Assembly: GCA_008638375.1 (NCBI GenBank)
Contig: CM018041.1
Location: forward strand, 4,455,501-4,519,500
Direction of reading: 5' to 3'
Source of the DNA: Nyssa sinensis
Lineage: Eukaryota; Streptophyta; Magnoliopsida; Cornales; Nyssaceae
DNA: 64,000 nt
Shown here: in pieces, positions 11,110 through 24,157 of the stretch
Layout: each line of letters opens with the position of its first letter
How positions within the stretch are numbered: position 1 is the first letter of the stretch
Translations under genes and position numbers: made by a program
The notes under the pieces: model-generated
Databases searched by the model: none
Seen by the model: only the letters and a program-made list of their open reading frames with translations
What the model was told of the DNA's origin: nothing

Positions 11110-11295
11110 CGTACTCATTGTTTATGTTTTTTGCATGGTATAGTATCAAAGTTTGATTCTTCAAGTTTAAAGATGACAATTTAACTAATTTCATTAAAAA
11201 TTCATTGTACCTCGTTCCTAATGGGTTGGATTAAGGAAAGTTATGTTCATCTCATTAGGATTTGGGAGGTATTTGAAGTGAAGACACCCCGCATT

Positions 11296-11659
11296 AGAGC
11301 TGTCAATGGAGCGGATCGCGATCCGATCTACTAAGTCCGGATATAGTTTTAAAAATAATGATCCGTGACCCGATCCGATCCGAATCCGATTATCCCAAAT
11401 ATAAACGGACCGGATATGATATAAGCTGATCCGATTCGTTTACAATCTGATCCGATCCGTTTATATATATATGTATATTAATATATATATATGTATAATA
11501 TATATTAATAAAAATATATATTATATAAAATTAATATATATATATATATATATTAATATATAATATATATATATATAATACTAATTTTATTATAATTTTA
11601 AACGGATCGGATTCGGATCAGCTCTGATCCGGTCCGAATCCGATCCGTTTACAGCCCTA
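11296..11659. mobile_element. hAT-like MITE
   Basis: The ends are inverted: the left end TAGAGCTGTCAATGGAGCGG matches the reverse complement of the right end, TAGGGCTGTAAACGGATCGG. Both arms are rich in GGATCGGAT-type words, and the centre is a long TA-rich tract. Flanks CCCCGCAT and CCCCACAC could be a degenerate 8-bp target duplication, as hAT elements make. There is no transposase. Confidence 0.6.
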
Positions 11660-13580
11660 CCCCACACTGCCTCAATCCGATTATATAAAATAAAATTATA
11701 AAATAGTTTTGTGTTCTATGTAATTAGTGGTTATAATGATAAGTTTATACAACCTTAATAGAGTTATATATTTAAAAAAGAAAAAAAATGTCATTCTAAT
11801 TCTCTATGACATACATAAATTTTATTTTAACACATAATATTTTGTTTTAATTTTAATAACTTGAATTAAATAAATAAGAATTTAAAACAAATGGAAATTC
11901 TGATGAGTACCCCTTCCTACCTATTGTGAAGTTTAAATGAATTTAGAAGAAATTTTTTCTTTTGCCGAGAGGGTCGAAAAAGGGTTCTCAGTCTCAAACC
12001 TGTCCTATTAACATTCCTATTCACGTGTTTTACATGATATTTAAAGTATAAATGTTGTTATTGGTTTGGCAGGCCATGCAAATTATAAAAGTTGCAGCCT
12101 TGCAGGCCATTGACTGGTGCCATCTCCAACCAGATAAATCCAGAATCGATCTCAGCAATTAAAAAGTTGGAGGTGACTACGTGATCCAAATTGCTAGAGA
12201 AAGAAATGCCCAAACTCGATCACAGCCATGATTCCACAATATCTGGTATCAACGGGTAAAGAATGTTGGCATGTTTAGGGCACTATGGAAACATTCGGAC
12301 CCACATGCTGGGAAATGGGGGCAGTTTTCCATTCTTACTCGTCAAATATGGGTCTGTAACGCACTCAACCTTCAGTGCCTTTGTCTTTCACTCATATTAT
12401 AAATTTTATATGTCAAAACTTATTATTTAATAACTATTTTGTAAGGACGTATAAGTATTCACTTTATATATAATTAACATAAATTTGTTAAGTTATCAAC
12501 TTATTTAAAAATTTAAGTGGTTAGAAAAGATTTAACTTTATTATTATATTCTTTAATAAAATTCGGTTGTCTTTTTTCATTGTTGTATAAATAAAAAAAC
12601 CTACTCTGGATGAGAGAAAAGTATTGCAGCGAAAACTACACGTATGGGTCATGTTTGGACGACATGATAAAAAGAGTAAGATATGATAAATGTTATCTTA
12701 TCCTATATTGGTGTCTTCAATTAGATTAAATATTTATATTCCATGAACTAGTTATATCTCACCCACATAAGATAAAACTTATAACAAGAGTGGTGGTATT
12801 TGATTTATCCCATCTCATTAGGATAAAAATATAACGTCACATCATTAAAAAATTGTAACACCGCAATAAAGAAACCAGCTAGAGAGAGAGAGAGAGAGAG
12901 AGAAACGAAATTGTTGTTGCAATTTTTTTTTCATCTATACAGATCTGCTATTATTATATATATAACTAATGGAAGAAAATAAAAAAATAATTATATATCT
13001 GAATCTTATATTCGATGAACATTCAAATACGAGATAAAGATATAACAATATATTCAAACACATTATTTGAATCAATTTCAAATACTTAATTGAAATATTC
13101 AATATATCATGTGATTTTATATTTTATTTCATCTAATTCTATTTTTTTATCTAATCATCCAAATAATTGAAGAGAGTTTGGAATATACAAAGTTCCAAAA
13201 GAAAATGTGAATTTATGGACTTATACTAGCCTGCAACAACTGCACCAACATCAGAGTTGGGACAGTTGGTAGACCTTGGTGAAATTGACCTATGACACAA
13301 TCTATAACATTTGTAAGTGCATCATATTGACCTTTTACGGCCCAATCAAGCCTTAAGAATAATGTAATTTCTCCCTCCTGATGGTAAATTAAGAAAGATA
13401 TGTGTATCTTGAAAGAACACATCCAACTTGAACTTTATCGGCTGAGAGTAAGAAAGTTAATAAAATGACTCTTCTACCCCAACTATGACAAACTTAGTAA
13501 ACTAGATGTGGGTTAATAGTTGAGGTGTAAGGTTAGTTAGAATAACTCGAATTTCGAAACAACTCTTCTCAAATCTTGTA
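11660..13580. other. Intergenic DNA, no gene supported
   Basis: AT-rich. Holds an (AG)n run at about 12881-12903. The block at about 12650-12850 is rich in GATAA/TTATC words and may be an old MITE, but I could not fix its ends. Confidence 0.4.
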
Positions 13581-13848
13581 CTCCCTATGTCCCAATTTAA
13601 GAGTCTCTTATTCTAATTTTTCATGTTCCAAAATAAAAGAGCCCCTTATTCTATTTTTTCATGTCCCAAAATAAAAGTCTCGTTTGAAAAATCAATGCAT
13701 AAAACTATAGTGAAGTTTCCAAATTACCCTTCTTACCAAGGTTAGTATTGTCAAATTATGCTACCTATTTAAGTGTGAAAGCATTAATGTATGTCCCCTT
13801 AAAAAGATAGTTTTCTAAAAAGGGGCTCTTAATATGGAACAGAGGGAG
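13581..13848. mobile_element. Stowaway-type (Tc1/mariner) MITE
   Basis: 268 bp with terminal inverted repeats starting CTCCCTATGTCCCAA on the left and CTCCCTCTGTTCCAT (reverse complement of the right end), flanked by TA on both sides (13579-13580 and 13849-13850). The CTCCCTCYGTCCCA end and TA target are the signature of plant Stowaway MITEs. It has no coding capacity and depends on a mariner-like transposase in trans. Confidence 0.9.
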
Positions 13849-13850
13849 TA

Positions 13851-14389
13851 TAAGTTTTATTTTATTTTTAGTAACACACGTGCTTTCTTCCTAACCACAT
13901 TATTTTAGGATTTTTCGTAAGCGATCCTACGTGTAATTTCCACTCTTGTATGCATTTTTGGTCATGTGGTTGGACCATTTTTTAGATTATTAGGTCAGTA
14001 TCTTAGGCATTAAAGAATTATTTTACAAAAATGTATTTTACGATTAGTATTTATAGCATCTAGTTGAGTGGATAGTGGTTATTAGTAGTTTTGATTGAAA
14101 ACTCAAGGAAACCTCTTGCTAGTACAGAAGTTTGAAGGAGTGTAATTCAAAAGGTAAACATGTTATGCATTACACTACTCACTACACTTAAGCACTTGAT
14201 CTTAGGATTGTGATGTTCAAAATTAATTAGCCTTAAAAACCTTACACTTAAACACTTGACCTTAGGATTGTGATATTTAGAAATACTGTTACGATGTTTA
14301 CAATGACCTTAAGTGGAAATTTAGATTCGAAAATAGGTTAAGTTGACCTTAAGAGGTTGACTAACACTATTCTGAACTTAATTATATAA
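13851..14389. other. Intergenic DNA with a short direct repeat
   Basis: A ~40-bp sequence (ACACTTAAGCACTTGATCTT.. and ACACTTAAACACTTGACCTT..) occurs twice between about 14185 and 14290. No gene. Confidence 0.45.
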
Positions 14390-14860
14390 GTGTGCTAAAT
14401 GAAGTGGTTAAACTATTGGTTCATAGTTTAGACACACGAGTCTCAACGTTCGAATGCATAACTTTAATGAGTGATTTGTCCGAATACGCACATGCACGTC
14501 TGAACAAAATAGTGATTTATTTAACATAAATATTTCCTATATAGCAAGATCGTTCGAATGCAGACTTGGTCTGTTTGAACACAAGTTTGATCCAAGTTGG
14601 AATGTTATCATTTTGACGCTAATGTTTTAGTATGTGCGAAACTTCTTTTCCTACTAGGTTAGGGTTTGTATCTTGCTTTGTATAAAGAATCTTGTTGTAT
14701 CTAATATAATGATTCAAATCTCTTGAAGCCATATATTAATTGAAAGAATTTTAGCTTCACTATATAGTCAATTTTATTGGTTGCAGGGTTCAAAGAATTT
14801 TGTAGTGAGAAGTCTATATATCCTTAGTATTATGGTAACATTGGTAAGAGCCTATAGCAA
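14390..14860 (+). mobile_element. Possible decayed LTR with copia-type primer site
   Basis: An LTR-like stretch with a TATA-like GTATAAAGAATC at about 14680 ends at ACATTGGTAAGAGCCTATAG (about 14838-14857). That resembles the copia junction TTGGTATCAGAGCCTATAG with a small deletion. Downstream sequence has no readable gag, and no matching 3' LTR is visible. Confidence 0.3.
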
Positions 14861-15721
14861 AGGTAGATTCATTTACCACATAGGAATTCACACATTAATG
14901 CAATGGAGGATCTATATATCATTACATTGCATGAAAGCTGTAGAAGACTAATCAGAGTGCAAATTGAAAGATAAAGAAGATGTACTAGAAAGAAGACTGA
15001 CAGTAATTCACAGGATAGTAGTAGGTTAGTCTTTGTGGACTTAGTGCTATAATCTTGTTTGATTAACAAATTATTTAGTAGAAGTGGATTTTTCTTTCCT
15101 TTGTAGTTTTTCTCATTATAAATTATTGTGCTCTTACATATTTATTCTGCATTATTTTTTATTTTTTATTATTATATATGGATTAATGGACATGAAATCA
15201 TTATCTTAATTACTCGACAAGAGTCGCTTAGATTGTAATTCATCTTAAAAAACTAATTGAAGTATTTTTTTTCTATTAATGATCATTATTTGTAGAACCA
15301 AACATTCTTGGGATTTAATTGATTCAAATTTCAAAAAGAATATTTTCACAGGCTTGCTTTCTTGTCTAGTTGTCTCCTCCATTCCATCCTTGTAGAACTT
15401 AATCTGTCTCTACAAATCTACCCGAAACATTTTCTTTAGAATGCCAATCCTAACCATTTGAATGCAATCCTAACATATTAAAATTCTAATCATGCTAGCT
15501 ACACTTTGATATTTCAATCACTTCCATGGTTGTAATAAAGGAGCCTCCACATCCACAAGAATTGTTTGTAATCCTTATGAATTCGAAACAAAACTATTTA
15601 TGTGACAAATTGTGTTTGTGAATGCATTTTCTTTAGAGTAATACTATATATACTATAAAAAAAAAAAAAAATCACTAAATTTACCCACTTACTAACAAAC
15701 ATTATTATAACTCTTCTTCAA

Positions 15722-15756
<35 letters not shown>

Positions 15757-16428
15757 GAAAAAAAAATTATTTATTAATTTAAAAAAAAAAAAAATCTTGC
15801 ACACATCAACAGGTAAACCAAAAAAAAAAAAATCAATATACTGAACATCTAGTGTGTTTTAACACTCTTCCAATATCAATGTTCACAACAAGGCTATTAT
15901 ATGTACTAGCTTTCAAGTTAATTAAATTATCATGACCTTATTTATATACCAGATCAATAACATCATGCCATGTAGACAGTATGTCAGATTTTTAAACAAC
16001 AAAAAAATAATATCCTACTTACATGACAAGATGTAATTAGTAAAGTCCCGAGTTGGTCTACTTGAACAGTATCATCCATTACTAAACATTGCCATATTAC
16101 AAATTCACTAGTAGAAAACATGTCAAGATCCAAAAAGGGAAGTAAAAAATAAAAATCAATGTCACAAATGATGAGTTGAACTTCAAATTTGATCGCTAAG
16201 CAAAGACTATACCGAGAATCCAACTTCTGCAGCAAAAAAAACACCCTCCATGGATGTGGTGCTTAAACTGCATCAACAGTAAAGATTAGCAAATAGTAAC
16301 ACATTATCCAAACAGCCCCTTCAAAAATGATGACATAAAGAAAAGTTAAGCTATGTTAAGCCTAGATAAGAGCTGCGCATTGTAGCACATAGTCATTTAT
16401 GAGTGACTATGCATACATCAATCACCCA
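14861..16428. other. Intergenic DNA and probable 3' UTR of the trihelix/kinase-like gene
   Basis: No gene of its own. The last few hundred bases before 16429 should include the 3' UTR and polyadenylation site of the minus-strand gene. A (TA)n run lies at about 15724-15752, with several A-tracts near 15660-15830. Confidence 0.4.
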
Positions 16429-19400
16429 TCAATATCCTCCGGCGGCCGACAGAGAAGATTGCAACTGCAGGAGGTGGTGGTAGCAGTCGGCCGCCGTCGG
16501 CCGCTGCTCCGGGTTGTGGTCCAAGCATCTATTCTGCAACTCTCTCAGCAACTTAGGGACAGCCACTAGTCCACAAGTCTTAACCAACTGACCTACACCC
16601 CATACGTCCACCTTGACTCCATGCAAACCCCTACCCATCTCCGGCGCGTGCCTCCCACTGGACGCCGTACCAACGGCCAACCCATGTGGGTATATCTGTG
16701 GTGCACCCACTGCCTCATCAAAACCAGTCACAAACCACTCGTTCTCTCTATCACTTCTTCTCATTACTTTGTCCCAACCCAAGTCTCTGTGCATGAATGA
16801 AAGATCATGCAATGCTACCAAAGCCTTTGTCACATGCTTGAGAGCCTCCACTAGTTGATCACAATTCGCCGGCTTAAATCTGCACCCTCTGGGCTTGAAT
16901 ATCAATGAAATATCTTTCTCCGATGACCGGACAATGAATTCGGCGTGTGGAATTCGATGGTCAAGGAAGTCATAAATTTCTTTAACTGCAGCCCATTTTC
17001 TCTTGCTCGAGAAGAACCTAGTCACTGTATTTGGAGTCATTTCGACTATATTTCCATTACCCAAATCCATCCTCTCGAAGTCACTGTAAGGAAACAGCTT
17101 GTAATTGTTGCCATTGTTGATGTAGTTGAAGCACCGATCGGCTAACAATGGCAATAACCCAGCAATTCTCCAACAAGGCAGTATGGCTTTTAATCTCTCC
17201 GCTGGTGTCGATAAGTCCACTGTATAAAGATCAGTTCGGATAATCCGGTCCTGTGATCGACTCAATGCACAGAAGGTAACAATATAACCAACAGCAAAGT
17301 AGCCAAGTATGTAAGGAATGTCCATGTAAGTCCACAAAAGCTTCTCCACAACTGCAGAAGAAGGATCAATATGACCTTCCCTTAATTGATCAGTTTCCTC
17401 TCCTCTCCACAGACAAAAATTCCTTACAAAACCGGTCACATTCGGCCATTGATCCTGCAATACGTCTGATGGTGATGAAGAGGGTTTTCGGACAATACCC
17501 ATTTCAACTGAACAAAATTTAGATACAACCCTATTGATACAATCATCCCAAAGGCCAATGAAAGAGTCTCTGCTAGTACAAGTGGAACCAGTGATACTAG
17601 AATAGGATCGAACAATTGGGCTTAAGATATCAAATGTGATAGCTCTACAGTCCAAGGGTTCAGTAGAGGTAGTAAAAAAAAGTTCTTTCCCTTGAGGCAA
17701 ATCTCTGTACACATCTTTTCGAAGAGGGAAACGAAGGTCCTCGGAGGGTGGCTCTTGTAAGTGCCATGAGAGCTCAAACAAGCTTGGTAGTGATGCTGGT
17801 GGAACCCTTAAACACCCCACGTAGTACTCAGTTGGGTCTTGAAACTCCCATGGTGGGATAGCTACACCAACACAACCACTAAATTAAAATACATACTCCT
17901 ATATCTCTCTCCCACAGACACAAAAACAAACACATACAGACATAAATCCAGATACGTATATTGGGCAAGGTGGCATTATCGTACATAAAATAGTCCCATT
18001 AATGATTTAATAACCGTTCTAGACACAGAAATTTTAGATATTGTGATTAAGAAAAATACATTAATTTAAGATTTATAATTGATTTGTTCCACGCAGATGT
18101 ATGTATGTTCATGCATGTATGTATGTGACGGACTTACATCTGATGAAGGGTTCAGTTGATGGAAGTTGAGCTCTTTCATTGAAACCTGGGATGAATGTAG
18201 AAACCGTTATGTATATGTAGGTTTCCTACTCAATTTAGAATTAAGAAATATCAATGTTGACTGAAATATATATAAATATATTATGATGTATGTACAGTAT
18301 ATTTACCGGAAGGAACAGTAGCTGAGGAAGACTTTCTTCTGCCAAAGATTTTGACTTGTTGGCCAGAAGCGAATCTATCAACAGAAAAACCTTTAAAAGG
18401 TCCATCTTCAAAGGCTTCCATAGTGCAAGCAACCATGGAGTCATCCAAGAAAGTGAGCTCATCGGCGTTCAGAAAGCTCGACCCTTGAAGCTTCACTCTC
18501 CCTCTGTGGTGCTCACTTTCTTCCGCCCACAAACTCACTGATTCCTCCCAAATCATTCGCATCTTCCCAATTCGACGAAGCTCCTTCGAAGACGTTGATG
18601 ATGATGGGACTGCAACGTCTAATAAAGTAGACTCAAACCCTAACAAGCTCCCCCTTGTTCCATGGAGGAAAGCTTCCCCTCCACTGCTCATGATCAATTG
18701 TTTAGCCCTTGCTGTTAACATGAACAGAAAAAGAAGTATTGATTTCTTAGAGAGAGAGATTAGAAATTTTTCTGGCTTTTTATTTGTAAACAAGAACCAG
18801 TTTTGGTTAGAGAGAGATGCTATAAACTTGTCAAGACATACTAACCAGACAGAGAAAAATCATCTTCTCGGAAAGGAGGAGGGGGAGGCAGAGCCTTGGT
18901 TGCTCCGAGACCTGATCGACTATCATCACCGCCGGAAACGACGGAAGCTCCTCTGCTCTGAGATGTTCTCATTCTAGACCCCATGAACTGAGACAACTCT
19001 TCAAACACCTCTTCATCAAACGAAGCAGGTAGTCTATGTAGCTTCCTCTCATAGGGCGAAAGTCTGAAATAGCTCTTGCCAACATGCTCTCTCTCTCCTC
19101 CTCTCTCCCACTCATAAACCTTCCTGAACTCACCCAACATGTTGTCCCACTTAGTACCAGCAGTCTTAGCATCTCTATTGACCCCATGTCTGTTCAAAAA
19201 CTCCGCAACTTCTCTATCTTTATCAGCCCTAGTCTTGCCTCTCGCCGCCTGATTACTCAACTGTTCACCTCCAGTGACCGGACCACCATCCGGTTGCTCA
19301 TTCCTTGATGATGAGCCAGACCCATCTGACCCACCTTGGTACTGAACCCTCCAAGCCCTAGCTAACCACAACATTTCGTTTGGTTTCCAAACTGGGCTGA

Positions 19401-19941
19401 CATACTTGCCTTTTCTGAACTGATGGTGAAACTGCTCTCCCTCTGTCTTCGTCTCCTGCCCTGAGGCAGCAGAAAGAGAGGGGCGGGGAGAGTGAGAAGG
19501 AGATGAGGCTGTATCTGAAGATGAAGCTGCTGTGGTGTGAACTTGGGTTTGAGGGTTGGTGGTGGTGGTGTGTGTCGAAGGGGAAGGGCTTGATTCGCTG
19601 CTCAGTATATTCAATTGGGTCTGTTTTTGTTGTTGTGGAGATGGAGATGGTAAGATCTTCCATTGGCCACTTGTGTATCTCGGTCTCTTTGGATTCACAG
19701 CTTCAAACTGCTGTTGTTGTTCAAATGTACCCGAAGTTGCACCGGTTGAGATGTACAGAGCAGGAATAAAAGGAGCTCCGGAGACCACCACCGCTTGCGA
19801 CTGTTGAAGATGATGTTGTTGTTGTTGCTGTTGTCTAGTTTCCGTCGACTCCTCAACTGGGTCTTGAGGAGAAGAAGATAGATGTTGCTGTTGCGGTTGC
19901 TGCTGCTGTTTTTTGGTATTTTCTCCTTTGTTGTCACCCAT
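16429..19941 (-). CDS. Trihelix DNA-binding / kinase-like fusion protein (4 exons)
   Basis: I join four exons on the minus strand: 19941-18846, 18711-18307, 18185-18138 and 17861-16429. All introns are GT-AG with matching phase (1, 1, 1), giving 993 residues. Residues 1-170 are low-complexity and Q-rich. About 175-300 is a trihelix (Myb/SANT-like) domain with W184, W191, W196 and W264. About 305-520 is a conserved linker (EEVFEELSQFMG, GEAFLHGTRGSLLGFES, GQQVKIFGRRK). About 520-993 ends in a protein-kinase-like domain: HRDLGWDKV at 874, GFDEA where DFG is expected (896), APE at 922, DVWGVG at 935. No glycine loop is seen, the HRDxxxxN asparagine is lysine and the DFG aspartate is displaced, so it is probably a pseudokinase. 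A role as a nuclear DNA-binding regulator is inferred. Arabidopsis At5g51800 may be the counterpart; this is from memory and unverified. Confidence 0.85.
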
Positions 19942-20960
19942 CTCAAATATGGGCCCAAAACACTTGCTAGAGAAACCTTAAACAAAACCAGAACAAGAAG
20001 AACAAACTACCATTACTGTAGGACTGGCTTGGTTCATTTTACACCATATAATACTAGTGTGTGTATATATATATATATGTGCATATACATGAGTTTATAT
20101 ACAGTAGTTTGCATCTTTTTGACCTTTTAAAAAAACATTAACCAAAACTCTACAAGTAATTTATTTTGGATGCTTTCGGACACAGATGTTTACCGTATCT
20201 TCAAAAGGGAAAGTTGGGAAGAGAGAGAAAAGTATTAATAGATTTTTGTTTGAAACTTGAAAGCTAAGACGCATAAAGAAGCACAAAAAGCAGAGGTTGT
20301 GGAACCTGCTGTGAATAAGACCCATCAGTTTAAGACTTAATCCAAACGAAAACACACACATATAGTATATATAGTAAATAGATATATGCGTATTGGTAGA
20401 GAGAGAAAGTACGGGGGGAGGGAGATGATTAGAGAGTGTAATGATTGTACTGACTGAAAAACGCGGCTCCAAAATTAACATTCATTCTTCTTTTTTCGAG
20501 ATGATTCAATGTTTTGTTGTTTATTTGTAACTTGTAAGAGAAAGAGAGATCAGAGAGGCCTCCGACTTCTCGCGAGTGAGTGGAGAGAGAGAGCGCGCGT
20601 GTTTTTTATTTCAGAGGGACGATGTGGACGGATCGAATCGATTGGCTTTGGCTTGGGTGAATGACTAGTGACTTCTGGCAATATATGGGATTTTAGATTG
20701 TTTCTTTCATGTAAAGCCCTCTTCTCTCTTCTTCTCTCTTCCTCTCTCTTCTCTCTCGTCTCGTGAGCGCAGGCAGGTTTGCAGAGAAGCGACGCCAAAC
20801 CATGGTCAGAAGGGTGCTCCCTCCGCCCGCCCGCCAAACTTTTCGCCACGGGCTAACCTATCTCCCTCACGCCGTACTCGCGCGAAATTCAATGGTTACA
20901 AGTTGTTTTTGCTACTGCAGGAGGAAAAAATTATCTGGTTATCTCATATAGATTCATCCT
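19942..20960 (-). promoter_or_regulatory. Upstream/5' leader region of the trihelix/kinase-like gene
   Basis: No coding frame is convincing. On the plus strand 20715-20762 is a TCTCTTC-rich tract, and 20577-20600 is GAGAGAGAGAGCGCGCG. Pyrimidine/purine-rich stretches like these are common near plant transcription starts. The precise start site cannot be placed. Confidence 0.35.
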
Positions 20961-23900
20961 CTCACAAATGAAATCATTTTTTTTATAATTTTAGTCAAAA
21001 AATTTTCATATATTTTAATAAAATTAATTGTGAGAAGTCGTTAGTCCATAATACATAAAATAACTGTTTTGATAACAGTTGCTCTAACAATCAGGTCAAA
21101 TGGGATTGAGAAAAAATAAAGAAAGAATTCTGGCAAAATTAAAATTCAGATTTTGAAATGTACCTTCACTCCTTCTTGTATTGAATATTCAATTGTGAAA
21201 ATGAATAGAATTCTTGATAAGCTTGACATGATAGTTTCTACATAGAAGTTTTCTTTCATAATTTTAATAAAATTTTACACGTATCATAGGTTTAGGTTTG
21301 AAGCTGATTGGTGAATAACTAATATACTGTATTGGGGAATTAATGTCATAGAAAGTGATGGTTTGAATTTTTCTAAGATAGGTTGGTGATCAGTTCTTGG
21401 ATCAGTGAAGATAAAGAGACGACACTTACTAAATGAAGTTTGAAGATGCCAACTCTCCAGAATTTCCGACCTGACCACATACTGTATTTCTTCCAATCTA
21501 ACTTCGGTACTTGCAGGGAAGATCTAAACATAGATCTCATCTTTGAGAACAGAAGCCTGGCCTACAGACCTGAATAAAAGAAATATCTCGTTCCATCTAG
21601 AGATCGCGACTTTGGAAAATAGATCTTTTGAAAATTTTGATCATTTGTATGTCAGTCTCTTTCATAAATTATAAGAAATAATTAATTGATTAGGAACTGG
21701 TTTAGATTTTGTTTAAAAGAAATGATAAATTATACTGTATTTCACTGAAGTTTTTGTAAATTACTGAAAATCTTTTTGATAATTTTTTAAATGATACTAA
21801 TATTTTCTATTTTTACACTAATATAAGCACTCCTCATCCCGTCCAAATTTGTTTAAAATGGACAAAAATGTCAATTTTATTTTATTTTTTTTGCAAAGAA
21901 TATTTAAATTAATATTTATTTAAAAATGAAAGAAAAAATTAATCTAACTTTACAAAAAAATGCAAAAACAAAAAACAAAAAAAACAACTAAAGGGACAAT
22001 TTTGTTATTTTAAAAAAGAAAATAGCTGGAAGGGAAGTTTTTTGTACTTTGTTAGTAAAAAGGCGAGAAGTCAGTGTTATTTTAGAAATCTCAAGAAAAA
22101 TCTTTATAATTGTCAGAAATTTTAGAAATAGTTTGTGTTATTTTAGAAACTTAAAGAAATGATCAATATAATTTACCCTTAAAAAAAAATATTCAATACA
22201 ATGAGATTCCACAGTTCTAAGAACTTATTTTTGAACCTATGTCTATATGTTACAACCAAAAAGCATATCTTTCTTCCAAATCATATGCCTTTAACAAAAT
22301 TTCAAGTAAATAGATTTTTGGAAAAAATATTAAAATAATTTTTTGCAATCTAAAAAGTTCTTGATATATTTTTTCTACCTAAAAGATCTAAAAAAGAACC
22401 TTTTAATAAAAAAAAAAAAAATCTAATTGTTAACTTTCATCTTAACACTGTTAAAATACTAAATAATAGAAACAACAAATTTTTCAACCCAAAAAAAACA
22501 TAACATTTTTTATTTATCTAAAATACCTAAAAAATCTATTTTTAATTTATAAAATGTTATGATTTTTTGGGATTGAAAATTTTATTTTATATATTTTTAA
22601 GTATTTTTTTTTAAATGTATCTTAAAGGTTGTTTTAATATAATCAGTAATATTTTTTAATAGGTGTTAAGATAAAAGTTAACAATTGAATTTTTTGTATT
22701 AAAAGTTTTTTTTTGGAATTTTTAAACTAAAAAAATATATCATGAATTTTTTAAATTGAAAAATTTTATTTTTGAGATTTTTTAATATTTTTTCTTAGAT
22801 TTTTTTGAAAAGGTATCAAACCTTTATATAACATGAAAATCTTTTCAAATTTGAAATCTTCTAAATTCCAACAAAAATACATCTTTTGGAAGGATTCTCT
22901 TGTATCTTTGAAGACTTCATTAAAATCGCAAATTTTGAGTTCCACCCAAAGTGCAGTAAACTGTCTATCTGTCATCTATGCTTGGGGGACAACAAGTTTA
23001 TTATGTGTGCTTCTAATAAACATTAAACACAATGCTTTGATCATTAAAAGTTCCTGCAAGTCCTTTTATCTTCTTGTTGGCCTCTATCCAATTAAACACA
23101 AAAGCTGGAGTGTGATAACTAAGCCTTTTTCATGCTGAAAGACTCCAGCTCATAAGCTCAATCCTCTGTTGCATAGAGGTATATTGGTCTAGTTTGTTCA
23201 TCCTTCTCAAGAAAAGTGATATATGAGCTTGAAAATATTTGAGTTCTTTCTTGTGACATGGTCTTGACTTAAGCAAAAACAATGCTAGAATGAGTTGGAG
23301 TTCTCTTTGTAACCCCTAGAAGTAATGGGTCTGGGTTTTAGGAGACTTGAAAAGTGGAACAGGGTCATCTTGATAAAAACATTTGGCATATATGTTCTCT
23401 TATAGAGTCCCTTGGGAATTAATACAAGGTTGATAGTCCAAATTTCAACTAATTTCCCTCTCATTGCCTTTGCAAAGACTTAAATCCCATTCTTTTTTCA
23501 TAATAAGCATGTTATGTCGTTTAATATCAATAATCAAACACATACATCCATATAAAAATTAAAAATATTTTTGAAACATTACAGGAAACACTCAAAATGG
23601 GTTCTAAAGTAATGTAAATTATAGTAGATATTATTATTTAAGGAATGTTACTTACCCCCAAAAAGAACACCCATTTTATCAACCTACTCAAATGAATTAT
23701 CATAACAAAAATGGAAAAGTTAGCAAGAATTTCTCTTATTATTTAAATCCTGGAAATGGAACATCATTTTCAGTAGCTTGGTGGCTATTAATGTTAGTCA
23801 CTGTATCAACATGAATTCTGGATGCAGATACGATTGCCGCTTGTTATTGATATATGGGAAGTTTGAGGACTCTCTCTCTCTCTCTCTCCCCCGTGAGTGG

Positions 23901-24121
23901 CCGTTGCACCTGCCGTAAGGCTGCAATGAAGTTGGACCATATATTATAGATATATATATATATATGTGTGTGTGTATGTATCACCACTTTTTTTCTACTA
24001 GACTGGTCCCTTAAATTTCACAAACCGTTAGCATGGAAACACAGAAAGACAAGAAATGGCATCTAGATACTTCCTCTGTGCTCTACTTGAAATGCCTATC
24101 CCACTTAGGCCGGCGACTTGA

Positions 24122-24157
<36 letters not shown>

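Larger units (their letters stand above)
6528..11114 (+). mobile_element. Complete Ty1/copia LTR retrotransposon (with target duplication)
   Basis: The element runs 6533-11109 (4577 bp) and is flanked by the 5-bp direct repeat CGTAC at 6528-6532 and 11110-11114. It has 215-bp LTRs, a primer-binding site, a single gag-pol frame in copia order (gag, protease, integrase, reverse transcriptase, RNase H) and a purine-rich tract before the 3' LTR. The LTRs differ at one position, so the insertion is recent. The termini are TA...TA, not TG...CA. All parts needed for autonomous transposition appear open. The immediate flanks are non-coding, so no host gene is obviously disrupted. Confidence 0.97.

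Noticed and set aside
16429..17820. Kinase-like ORF as a stand-alone gene starting at 17820
   Set aside because: The codon at 17820 is GTG, and coding continues upstream in frame to a splice acceptor (WEFQDPTEYY precedes it), so it is an exon of the fusion gene.
18841..19941. Trihelix protein ending at the TAG of 18841
   Set aside because: A GT donor precedes the stop, and exon 18711-18307 continues the protein with the conserved ARAKQL..GGEAF sequence.
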